Assembly: GCF_000514775.1 (NCBI RefSeq)
Contig: NZ_AZWO01000005.1
Span: 124,001 to 188,000 of the forward strand
DNA length: 64,000 nt
Reading direction: 5' to 3'
Source: Salinispora pacifica CNR114
GTDB taxonomy: Bacteria; Actinomycetota; Actinomycetes; Mycobacteriales; Micromonosporaceae
Shown: positions 17,259-24,681 of the stretch, one piece after another
How positions within the stretch are numbered: the first letter of the stretch is position 1
How the letters are laid out: the number at the start of each line of letters is the position of its first letter
Position numbers and translations under genes: made by a program
The notes under the pieces: model-generated
Told to the model about the DNA's origin: nothing
Database searches by the model: none
Seen by the model: the letters and a program-made list of their open reading frames with translations, nothing else

Positions 17259-18104
17259 CTACCGTCCCTCCATGAGGTGCCGAAGCTGGTCCCGGCTGTC
17301 TGCCGGGCTGAGGGCCACGCTCCGTAGGTGCTCCATGATTTTGGTGCAGGTGCGGAGGTCGCCGGGGCGGTCGAGGACCATCTGGCCGGCGACTGTCTCC
17401 ACCGAGGCGATGACGGGGTCTTCGGGGTCCGCGAACTCCAGGATGTGTAGTGAGCCGCGGGTGCCACGGTGGTAGCCGGCGGCCAGTGGGATCACCTGGA
17501 CGGTGACGTTGGGCAACTCGCTTGCCTTCAGCAGGTGGCCCAGTTGCGCCGCCATCACCGTCCGGTCGCCGACCGGTCGGAGTAGGGCGCCTTCGTCGAT
17601 GATGGCGTCGAGGATCGGCGGGTGCGGTGCGGTGAGTCGCTGCTGCCGGTCGAGCCGAAGCTGGACCCGCTGCTCGACCTCGTCATCGATCAGGGTGTGT
17701 GGGCCGCCCCGCATCACGCCGCGGATGTAGTCGGCGGTCTGGAGCAGGCCGGGCACCACGGAGGGCTCGAAGTTGGCGATTCCGGTGGCCTCGGCCTCCA
17801 GCGCGATGAAGTCGATGGTGCGCCGGTCGAGAAGGTACGAGTAGGAGACCCACCAACCGGGCTTGCGTGCGTCCTTGGCGAGTTGTGCCGCTGCCGCGAT
17901 CTCGTCTGGCGCGACACCGTAGAGGGTGAGGAGCGCGCGGACGACCGCCGGGCTCACCAGCGTCTGCGCGTTCTCGTAGCGGGACAGGGTGCTGCGGGTG
18001 CTGCTGATTTCGTCCGCTGCGGACTCCAGGGTGAGGCCGGCGGCCTCCCGGTGCGTGCGCAGAGCGATGCCCAGCCGGCGGGCACGGGCGGTTTTCGGGG
18101 CCAT
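17259..18104 (-). CDS. XRE-family regulator with DUF5753 domain
   Basis: 281 residues from the ATG at 18104, which has AAGGA eight bases upstream. The helix-turn-helix covers about 10-65 (LGIALRTHREAAGLTLESAADE and STRSTLSRYENAQTLVS). The C-terminal DUF5753 part includes FEPSVVPGLLQTADYIRGVM, a ligand- or partner-sensing region typical of actinobacterial WhiJ-like regulators. Together with the DUF397 gene it forms a two-gene regulatory module. Confidence 0.92.
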   Translation of the reverse strand: MAPKTARARRLGIALRTHREAAGLTLESAADEISSTRSTLSRYENAQTLVSPAVVRALLTLYGVAPDEIAAAAQLAKDARKPGWWVSYSYLLDRRTIDFIALEAEATGIANFEPSVVPGLLQTADYIRGVMRGGPHTLIDDEVEQRVQLRLDRQQRLTAPHPPILDAIIDEGALLRPVGDRTVMAAQLGHLLKASELPNVTVQVIPLAAGYHRGTRGSLHILEFADPEDPVIASVETVAGQMVLDRPGDLRTCTKIMEHLRSVALSPADSRDQLRHLMEGR

Positions 18105-18333
18105 GTATCGATCCTTGCACATATTTGGGAGGTGGTAAATGAGAGAACGCGGGTGAGAGTTGCATTCACGGCTGTCGCAGTGTCACTCTGTTATCAGGTC
18201 CTCGCTGGCGGTTGTCGTGGCGACGGTGGTGGCGAGCGACTCGGAGGGATGAGGCGCGCGGTGGTCGGGTTCCCTCCCCCGGACCCGATTGCCGCGTGCT
18301 GCCCCGATGGCTCGCCGTCCGGAGGGACTCGAC

Positions 18334-18609
18334 ATGCGAACTGCCCGGCTGCCCCGACAGGGCCGCGACGCCACCGAGTCCGGCCAGGTGGCGCTGACCC
18401 GATTCCTGGTGGTGCTCACCGATGTGCGCTCCCAGGACCGCGACCGGGACGAGCGGGCCAGCCCGGAGCGGCGGCGGCAGGTGGTGGGCGCGAGTAGCCG
18501 TGAGGCGGCCGAGCGCATCGCGGGAGCGTTCATGGCGCTGGGCATGGTGCGGGCGGGTCGGCAGCGGGTCAAGCTGATCGCGACCGGCCGGCGGCGCACT
18601 GGGGGGTAG
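18334..18609 (+). CDS. small basic hypothetical protein, 91 aa
   Basis: The ATG at 18334 has a strong GGAGGG seven bases upstream, and third codon positions are almost all G or C, which supports this frame over the overlapping minus-strand frames. The protein is Arg-rich, with a central FLVVLTDVRSQDRDRDE segment and a C-terminal SREAAERIAGAFMALGMV helix. No family recognised. It is divergent from the XRE/DUF397 module and may be under its control. Confidence 0.6.
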   Translation: MRTARLPRQGRDATESGQVALTRFLVVLTDVRSQDRDRDERASPERRRQVVGASSREAAERIAGAFMALGMVRAGRQRVKLIATGRRRTGG

Positions 18610-18831
18610 TCGACGCCCCCGGGCTTCCGGAAACAACCGGACCGTCTCCTTCCTGCCCGACTAAACCTATACATCCCAAAATTCGGTTACCCACCGTATT
18701 GTGGGGTCGCCTTGTTACCAAGCCCTCGCGCTCTCAACGGGGTATCGCCCGCCGACGTTCACCACGCACAGTAAGGTCACCAAGGTGAGCGCCCCGGCAG
18801 ATGCGGCGAGCCGACGGAGAGGTGAGGGCCA

Positions 18832-19938
18832 GTGACCACCCCAGGCAAGACCCGCGTGGCGGTCGTGTTCGGCGGGCGTAGCCCGGAGCACGGCATTTCC
18901 TGTCTCAGCGCCGGCAGCGTGCTGGCGGCGCTTGACCCCGACGAATACGAGGTCGTGCCGGTAGGGATCAGCCGCGCCGGCCAGTGGGTGTTGACCGGAG
19001 GCGATCCGGGTCAGTTTGAGATCAGTGCCCGGCAGTTGCCGGAGATCACCGCCGAGAGCGGGGACGCCGTCATGCTGAACGCCGACCCGAGTAGCCAGGG
19101 GCTGCTGGTACTCGACGCGACCGCGGGCCCCCGGGCCCTCGCCGACGTGGACGTGGTGTTTCCGGTCCTGCATGGAGCGTACGGGGAGGACGGCACTATC
19201 CAGGGGATGCTGGAGATGGCCGGCCTCCCGTACGTCGGGGCGAACGTCTTCGCCTCCGCCGCCGCCATGGACAAGGAGTTCACCAAGAAGCTCTGCGCCG
19301 CTGAGGGGATTCCGGTCGGCCCGTACGCGGTGCTGCGCAGCGGCATGACCCTGACCGAGCGGGACAAGCAGCGCCTCGGCCTGCCGGTCTTCGTCAAGCC
19401 CTCCCGGGCCGGCTCATCCTTCGGGATCACCAAGATCAGCGACTGGGCGGAGTTGGACGACGCGGTCGCCACCGCCCGGAAGATCGATTCCAAGGTCCTC
19501 GTCGAGGGTGCTGTCGTTGGCCGTGAGGTCGAATGTGGCGTGTTGGAGGGCGAGGCCGGCGGGACGCCGGAAGCCTCCGTGCTCGCCGAGATCCGGGTGG
19601 TCGGGGAGCAAGACTTCTACGACTTCGAGGCGAAGTACATCGACGCTGATCTCGCCTCGGAGTACGACATCCCCGCCGACCTACCGGAGCGGGTCACCCG
19701 TCAGGTCCAGGAGTACGCGGTCCGCGCCTTCACCGCGCTCGACTGCGCCGGGCTGGCTCGGGCTGACTTCTTCATCACCCCCGAGCTGGATGTCTACCTC
19801 AACGAGGTCAACACGATGCCCGGCTTCACTCCGTCGTCGATGTTCCCGCGGATGTGGGCGGCCGCCGGCCTGGAGTACCCGAAGCTGATCAACCGCCTCG
19901 TCCGGACCGCCCTGCACCGTGGGACCGGGCTGCGCTGA
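18832..19938 (+). CDS. ddl: D-alanine--D-alanine ligase
   Basis: 368 residues from a GTG preceded by GGAGAGGTGAGG. Makes the D-Ala-D-Ala dipeptide for peptidoglycan. ATP-grasp landmarks are VVFGGRSPEHGISCLSAGSV at the N-terminus, VFPVLHGAYGEDGTIQGMLE, FVKPSRAGSSFGITKI, and the Mg2+-binding ARADFFITPELDVYLNEVNTMPG. Residues PGFTPSSMFPRMW fit a D-Ala ligase with Tyr/Phe-type active-site loop; a vancomycin-type D-Lac ligase is not suggested by context. Confidence 0.95.
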   Translation: MTTPGKTRVAVVFGGRSPEHGISCLSAGSVLAALDPDEYEVVPVGISRAGQWVLTGGDPGQFEISARQLPEITAESGDAVMLNADPSSQGLLVLDATAGPRALADVDVVFPVLHGAYGEDGTIQGMLEMAGLPYVGANVFASAAAMDKEFTKKLCAAEGIPVGPYAVLRSGMTLTERDKQRLGLPVFVKPSRAGSSFGITKISDWAELDDAVATARKIDSKVLVEGAVVGREVECGVLEGEAGGTPEASVLAEIRVVGEQDFYDFEAKYIDADLASEYDIPADLPERVTRQVQEYAVRAFTALDCAGLARADFFITPELDVYLNEVNTMPGFTPSSMFPRMWAAAGLEYPKLINRLVRTALHRGTGLR

Positions 19939-20008
19939 GTCGCCTCGCCGCCGCCCGTTGGCGGCCGGTCCGGCAGGTCCGGTCGCGGCGGCGGCCCGGT
20001 GACGGGGT

Positions 20009-20689
20009 CTACGCGGGGCGGCAGCCCGTCGGGGCGTCGGCAACGGAGGGGACCGTAGCGATGATCGTCTCCGAGATGGGGGAGACCCACTGGAGCGGCT
20101 GGTCGTAATCGTCGGGCACCCGGACCGTGACCGTCGTCTCCCGGTCGACGGTGCTCAGCACGGTGCTGCCCGCCGCCTCGCTGCCGTACCAGCAGACCCG
20201 GTTGACCAACCAGAGCTTGTCGGTGTCGGCGACGGTCGGCGCTGCGCCGCCGCAGGCCACGGTGAGGGCTGGGTCACCGTACGCGGCGTTCTGCTCGGGG
20301 CCGGCGGTGACCGGACGCTGCGGCAACTCCCGGATCGCCGGCGGAAGCTGGGAGAGCAGGGCCCGGCAGACGGTGGCGGGGCGCTCGGCCAGAGCCGGAG
20401 CGGCCATCTCCACCGGGGTGGTTGCGAGCGGCGCGGGAGCCGTCGCCGACGCACTCGGCTCGGATTCCGGCTGATCCGGGGCGAACTGGTTGAACGCCAG
20501 GACGCCGGCCAGCACGGTGGCCGGGAGCGCGACCGCCGTCGCGATCAGGGCCGCGCCGCGGTTGGAGCGGTCCCGGCCGCCCTCCGGAGACCCGTCGGTG
20601 GCCGCCGGGCGGGCGGCGGTGTCGTCTCCGAGGGCGGGCGCGGCGTCGGGGGCGGTGGTGGTTTCGGATGAGTCGGGCAGCTTGCTCAC
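20009..20689 (-). CDS. DUF3515 membrane-anchored protein
   Basis: 226 residues from a GTG immediately after the RAM-protein stop. A low-complexity acidic N-terminus is followed by one membrane segment (ALIATAVALPATVLAGVLAF, about 47-67), then an exported domain with CRALLSQLPPAIRELPQRPV, AYGDPALTVACGG, LWLVNRVCWYG and a VPDDYDQP segment, the usual DUF3515 signature. It has four cysteines in the exported part. The family lies beside thiL/ddl in many actinobacteria; function unknown. Confidence 0.85.
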   Translation of the reverse strand: MSKLPDSSETTTAPDAAPALGDDTAARPAATDGSPEGGRDRSNRGAALIATAVALPATVLAGVLAFNQFAPDQPESEPSASATAPAPLATTPVEMAAPALAERPATVCRALLSQLPPAIRELPQRPVTAGPEQNAAYGDPALTVACGGAAPTVADTDKLWLVNRVCWYGSEAAGSTVLSTVDRETTVTVRVPDDYDQPLQWVSPISETIIATVPSVADAPTGCRPA

Positions 20690-20923
20690 TTAGAGACGCA
20701 CCACCGAACAGGTGAGGGTGCGGGTGATTCCAGGCACCATCTGCACCTTGCTGACGATGAGGTCGCCGAGTTCGTCCACGGTCGGCGCTTCGCAGAGCAG
20801 CACCACGTCGTAGGGCCCGGTGACGGCGTCGACGCGGACAACGCCGGTAATCTTCGCGATCTGACCGGCCACGTCACGCGCCTGGCCGACCTCTGTCTGG
20901 ATGAGTATGTACGCCTGTACCAC
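20690..20923 (-). CDS. stand-alone Lrp/AsnC ligand-binding (RAM) domain protein
   Basis: 77 residues from the GTG at 20923, which has GGAGGGAGG upstream. It begins VVQAYILIQTEVGQA and contains GVVRVDAVTGPYDVVLL, the alpha/beta RAM ligand-binding domain of Lrp/AsnC regulators without any DNA-binding domain. It probably binds amino acids and may pair with a full-length regulator. Directly adjacent to the DUF3515 gene with no gap, as in other actinobacteria. Confidence 0.88.
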   Translation of the reverse strand: MVQAYILIQTEVGQARDVAGQIAKITGVVRVDAVTGPYDVVLLCEAPTVDELGDLIVSKVQMVPGITRTLTCSVVRL

Positions 20924-21019
20924 GTTCGACCTCCCTCCGTCGCCGCCGGATGCGCGGCCTGAAGGGAGAAAATACCCTACCGACCAGGCCGAATTCCGAT
21001 CGGCGGAGAAGGAGAAGCG

Positions 21020-21973
21020 GTGAGCGAACGCGGCAACGGCGTTTCGGGGCTGGGTGAGTTCGGTCTGATCGACCGGGTCACCGCTCGGTTGTCCTACGGA
21101 CCAACCGTCCTGCTCGGCCCCGGGGACGACGCGGCGGTGGTGGCCGCCGCGGACGCCCGGGTCGTCGCCTGCACCGATGTGCTGGTCGAGGGGCGGCATT
21201 TCCGCCGGGACTGGTCCGCGGCGCAGGACATCGGCCACCGGGCAGCCGCGGCGAACCTCGCCGACATCGCGGCGATGGGTGCGCGATCGACCGCCCTGCT
21301 GGTCGCCCTCTGCATGCCACCGGAGCTGCCGCCCGGGTGGGCGGAGGAGTTGGCCGACGGCCTGGCCGCGGAGGCCACCATCGTGGGGGCCAGCGTGGTG
21401 GGCGGGGACATATCGGCGAGTCCCACCCTGACCATCGCGGTGACCGCACTCGGTGATCTCGGCGGCCGGGCACCGGTGACCCGGGCCGGGGCCCAGCCCG
21501 GTGACGTCCTGGCGCTCGCCGGTCGGACCGGGTACGCGGCAGCCGGCCTCACCGTCCTGTCCCGCGGCTTCCGGACCCCGCGGCTGCTGGTCGAGGCGTA
21601 CCGACGACCCGAGGTGCCGTACCCGGCCGGACCGGCCGCGGCCGCCGCCGGGGCGACCGCGATGATCGATGTTTCGGATGGGCTCCTCGCCGACCTGGGG
21701 CATGTGGCCCAGGCGAGCGGGGTGGCGGTGGACGTGCGGCGGGACGCCTTCGCGGTGCCCCGGCAGATGCGCGATGCGGCCCAGGCGCTCGGCGTCGATC
21801 CGTACACCTGGCTGTTGACCGGCGGGGACGATCACGCCCTCGCGGCGACCTTCCCCCCGACGGCGGTGTTGCCGGCGGGTTGGCAGCCGATCGGCGCGGT
21901 CACCGCTGGCGCCGGGGTGACCGTCGACCAGCGGCAGTGGGAGGGCTCCGCCGGCTGGGACCACTTCCGGTAG
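21020..21973 (+). CDS. thiL: thiamine-monophosphate kinase
   Basis: 317 residues from a GTG with GGAGAAGGAGAAG upstream. Phosphorylates thiamine monophosphate to the diphosphate cofactor. Motifs are GLGEFGLIDRVTARL, LLGPGDDAAVV with the nucleotide-binding Asp pair, TDVLVEGRHFRRDWS, NLADIAAMGARSTALLV, GDISASPTLTIAVTALG and MIDVSDGLLADLGHVA. Length is standard. Located, as in mycobacteria, upstream of the DAK-like and recG genes. Confidence 0.95.
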   Translation: MSERGNGVSGLGEFGLIDRVTARLSYGPTVLLGPGDDAAVVAAADARVVACTDVLVEGRHFRRDWSAAQDIGHRAAAANLADIAAMGARSTALLVALCMPPELPPGWAEELADGLAAEATIVGASVVGGDISASPTLTIAVTALGDLGGRAPVTRAGAQPGDVLALAGRTGYAAAGLTVLSRGFRTPRLLVEAYRRPEVPYPAGPAAAAAGATAMIDVSDGLLADLGHVAQASGVAVDVRRDAFAVPRQMRDAAQALGVDPYTWLLTGGDDHALAATFPPTAVLPAGWQPIGAVTAGAGVTVDQRQWEGSAGWDHFR

Positions 21974-21989
21974 GCGCACCGGACGGTCG

Positions 21990-22001
21990 TACCCTGCACT
22001 G
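21990..22001 (+). promoter_or_regulatory. -10 element TACCCT for leaderless GNAT gene
   Basis: TACCCT at 21990-21995, six bases, then GTG at 22002. No Shine-Dalgarno is seen. Confidence 0.55.
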
Positions 22002-22469
22002 GTGCAGAACCTGCAGATCTACCTCACCCGATTCGACTCGCCGACGGCACAGCGGCTGATCAAGGCCGCCCTCGCCGACCTGGGCGTGCGATACGGCGGC
22101 AGCGGCGACGAGACCCCGGTGGACGCGGCCGAGTTCGAGCCGCCCGCCGGGACCTTCCTCGTCGCCGAGCTCGATGGCGAGTCCGTGGCCTGTGGCGGCT
22201 GGCGTAGCCACGACGGGTCGGTCGAGACAGCCGAGCTGAAGCGGATGTACGTGACACCGCACGTCCGGGGGCGGGGCGTGGCCCGAGTCATGCTGGCGGC
22301 GGTGGAACAGTCCGCGCGTGAGCAGGGCCGGCAGCGGATCGTCCTGGAGTGCGGCGACCGGCAACCCGAGGCGCTCGCGCTGTACCGTTCATCCGGCTAC
22401 GCGCGGATCCCGAACTTTGGCTTCTACAAGGATGCCCCGGGCTGCGTCTCGTTCGGCCGGGCCCTCTGA
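22002..22469 (+). CDS. GNAT-family N-acetyltransferase
   Basis: 155 residues. The acetyl-CoA binding loop is in LKRMYVTPHVRGRGVARVML (about 80-99), with the Q/RxxGxG/A form VRGRGVA, followed by a C-terminal CGDRQPEALALYRSSGYARI typical of motif B. The acceptor is unknown. In mycobacteria an uracil-DNA glycosylase gene occupies roughly this slot after thiL, so the acetyltransferase is a lineage-specific neighbour. Confidence 0.88.
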   Translation: MQNLQIYLTRFDSPTAQRLIKAALADLGVRYGGSGDETPVDAAEFEPPAGTFLVAELDGESVACGGWRSHDGSVETAELKRMYVTPHVRGRGVARVMLAAVEQSAREQGRQRIVLECGDRQPEALALYRSSGYARIPNFGFYKDAPGCVSFGRAL

Positions 22470-22488
22470 ATCCGCGCTCCGCTCGGCG

Positions 22489-22563
22489 GCCGCCCCCAGG
22501 CTCCGCTCAGCGGACGACCGGCCCCGCTCGGCGGGCATGCCGCCCCAGGCTCCGCTCAGCCGG
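22489..22563. repeat. imperfect 50-base-period direct repeat
   Basis: Two copies of a 24-25 base unit, differing by one deleted C and one substitution, lie at 22489-22513 and 22539-22563, each preceded about 12 bases earlier by CGCTCGGCGG. They sit in the convergent space between the GNAT gene and rpmB and encode no ORF. Confidence 0.6.
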
Positions 22564-22587
22564 TGCGCGGGGCCCAACAACGCGAAA

Positions 22588-22613
22588 CCGGCGGACCCGT
22601 CAGGGTCCGCCGG
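22588..22613. terminator. rpmB / GNAT terminator
   Basis: Perfect 11-base inverted repeat CCGGCGGACCC / GGGTCCGCCGG with loop GTCA. In the minus direction it is followed by TTTCGCGTTGTT, suiting rpmB; it can also stop the plus-strand GNAT transcript. Confidence 0.7.
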
Positions 22614-22635
22614 CGCGTCTGGCTGGGCTACCGCG

Positions 22636-22827
22636 TCAGGCGCGGGTGACCTTGCCGGCCTTGATGCAGGACGTGCAGGCCTTCAGCTTCTTGGTGGTGC
22701 CACCACCGGCCGGGGTACGCACGGACTGGATGTTCGGGTTCCAGCGGCGGTTGGTCCGCCGGTGCGAGTGGGACACGTTGTGGCCGAAGCCCGGCCCCTT
22801 ACCACAGACGTCGCACACGCTAGCCAC
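22636..22827 (-). CDS. rpmB: 50S ribosomal protein L28
   Basis: 63 residues beginning [25 protein letters not shown] minus its last residues, with [17 protein letters not shown] motif near the C-terminus ([13 protein letters not shown]). It carries a CxxC pair at each end, so this is the zinc-binding (C+) form of L28. Isolated gene facing the terminator at 22588-22613. Confidence 0.95.
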   Translation of the reverse strand: MASVCDVCGKGPGFGHNVSHSHRRTNRRWNPNIQSVRTPAGGGTTKKLKACTSCIKAGKVTRA

Positions 22828-23042
22828 GGGATACTCCTGGGATTGATCCGTTCATGAGGTCGTCACCAGGCGCTGCCCGGGCAACCCGGTCAGGTTACCC
22901 GATGCCTGCTCGCGATGCCCAACCCCCCTCCGTTCCGCCCCGGCCCTGGGCAGACCGCCCCGGCCTGGGCGGGACCCGTCCGGCGTTGCGCGGACACGCC
23001 CGGCGCGCGCCGCCGGGCCAGACGCGGGTCGGAGGGCGCCAG

Positions 23043-23055
23043 TAGGCTACTCACC
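23043..23055 (+). promoter_or_regulatory. -10 element TAGGCT for leaderless DAK2-like gene
   Basis: TAGGCT at 23043-23048, seven bases, then the GTG at 23056. Confidence 0.55.
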
Positions 23056-24681
23056 GTGCTGGACACCCTCGATGCCGCCGCGGTCCGCCGTTGGTGCGCG
23101 GGTGGGCTGGTCGCGCTGAAACGCCACCAGGGCGAGATCGACCACCTCAATGTCTACCCGGTGCCCGACCGTGATACCGGCACCAACCTGGTCCTCACCC
23201 TCACCTCGGCGCAGCAGGCGTTGGCGATGGAGCTGGACAAGCTGCCCGACGACGGGCGCACCCCGCACGGGCAGGCGCTCCGGCTGATGGCGCGGGGTGC
23301 GCTGCTCGGGGCCCGGGGCAACTCGGGAGTGATCCTGGCGCAGATCCTGCGTGGCTTCGCGGACGCGCTGGCCGCGGTCCCGGTGGTGCGGGGCCGGGCG
23401 CTGGCCGCCGCCCTGCGCGCCGCCGCCACCGCCGCCTACGCCGCCGTCGCCGCTCCGGTCGAGGGGACGCTGCTCAGCGTGGCCGCCGCCGCGGCACGCG
23501 CCGCCGAGCGGGCCGGCCGGGACGAGCTGGGCACCGTGGTCCGGGCCGCGGCCGACGAGGCCGCCCAAGCCCTCGGCCGAACGCCCCAGCAGCTACCGGC
23601 GCTGGCCCGCGCGCGGGTGGTTGACGCCGGTGGGCGGGGCCTCTGTCTGCTACTCGACGCCCTGGTCGAGGTGGTCACCGGGGAGCGTCCGGCGCGTCCG
23701 GAGCTCACCGGCCGCTCGCCCCACCCGCCAGCCGACGATTCCCGCGAGCGCAGCGGGTCGACGTACGCCTACGAGGTGCAGTACCTGCTCGACGCCGAAC
23801 CGGCGGCCGTGGCCCGGCTACGCGAGGAGCTCGGCGCTCTGGGCGACTCGCTGGCGGTCGTCGGCGACGGCGCGGTCTCCGGCGGCACCTGGAACGTCCA
23901 CGTGCACGTGGACGATGTCGGCGCGGCAATCGAGGCGGGAGTGGTCGCTGGTCGTCCGCACCGGATCGCGGTGACCCGCTTCGCCGATCCGCCCCGGCCG
24001 CCCGCGTCGCCGGGGCCCGACCCGGCGCCGGACCGCCGGGCGGCGGTGGTGGTGGCCACCGGGGTTGGCATCGTCGAGCTCTGCACCGCGGCGGAGGCGA
24101 CGGTGCTGGAGGGCGTCTTCTCCACCGATGAGCTGTTGACCGCCGTCCGCGCCACTGGCGCGGCCCACGTCGTGGTGCTGCCCAACGACGCGGACACCCA
24201 GGCGATGGCGAACGACGTGACCCGAGCGGCGTACGAACTCGGCGTCAGGGTCAGCGTGGTCCCGACCCGGTCGCCGGTGCAGGCGCTCGCCGCGCTCGCC
24301 GTCCGGGACCCGGGTCGGCCCTTCGAGGACGACGTGATCGCGATGGCCGAGGCCGCCGGCGCCTGCCGGTACGCGGAGGTCTGCTACGCCAGCCGGGCGG
24401 CCCTGACGGTCGCCGGTCCCTGCCGGCCGGGGGACGTGCTCGCCCTGGTCGACGGCGAGGTACACCTCATCGGGGCGGACCTGCTCGACACCTGCACCGC
24501 TGTGGTCGACCGGATGCTCGGCGGCGGTGGCGAGCTGGTGACCCTGCTGGTTGGGGCGGACGCCCCCGCCGGCCTGGCCGAGGCGGTCCGCGAGCACGTG
24601 GTTCGCTCCTGGCCGTTCGTCGAGGCGCAGGTGTACCTGGGCGGGCAGCCGCACCACCCGCTCCTGGTGGGGGTCGAATGA
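23056..24681 (+). CDS. DAK2-domain protein, FakA-like fatty acid kinase
   Basis: 541 residues from the GTG at 23056; the in-frame extension to 22915 is Pro/Arg-rich and lacks family similarity. The N-terminal DhaL/DAK2 kinase domain shows NVYPVPDRDTGTNLVLTL (ADP-Mg binding Asp residues) and GARGNSGVILAQILRGF; a middle DegV-like domain and C-terminal domain follow. In Firmicutes FakA phosphorylates fatty acids bound to FakB (DegV) proteins for phospholipid synthesis. In mycobacteria it is the gene (Rv2974c/Rv2975c region) directly before recG, as here, with ATGA overlap. Confidence 0.85.
   Translation: MLDTLDAAAVRRWCAGGLVALKRHQGEIDHLNVYPVPDRDTGTNLVLTLTSAQQALAMELDKLPDDGRTPHGQALRLMARGALLGARGNSGVILAQILRGFADALAAVPVVRGRALAAALRAAATAAYAAVAAPVEGTLLSVAAAAARAAERAGRDELGTVVRAAADEAAQALGRTPQQLPALARARVVDAGGRGLCLLLDALVEVVTGERPARPELTGRSPHPPADDSRERSGSTYAYEVQYLLDAEPAAVARLREELGALGDSLAVVGDGAVSGGTWNVHVHVDDVGAAIEAGVVAGRPHRIAVTRFADPPRPPASPGPDPAPDRRAAVVVATGVGIVELCTAAEATVLEGVFSTDELLTAVRATGAAHVVVLPNDADTQAMANDVTRAAYELGVRVSVVPTRSPVQALAALAVRDPGRPFEDDVIAMAEAAGACRYAEVCYASRAALTVAGPCRPGDVLALVDGEVHLIGADLLDTCTAVVDRMLGGGGELVTLLVGADAPAGLAEAVREHVVRSWPFVEAQVYLGGQPHHPLLVGVE

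Noticed and set aside
18183..18674. Minus-strand frame opposite the 91-aa gene
   Set aside because: Ser/Arg-rich with poor third-position GC and no ribosome-binding site; the plus-strand frame has both.
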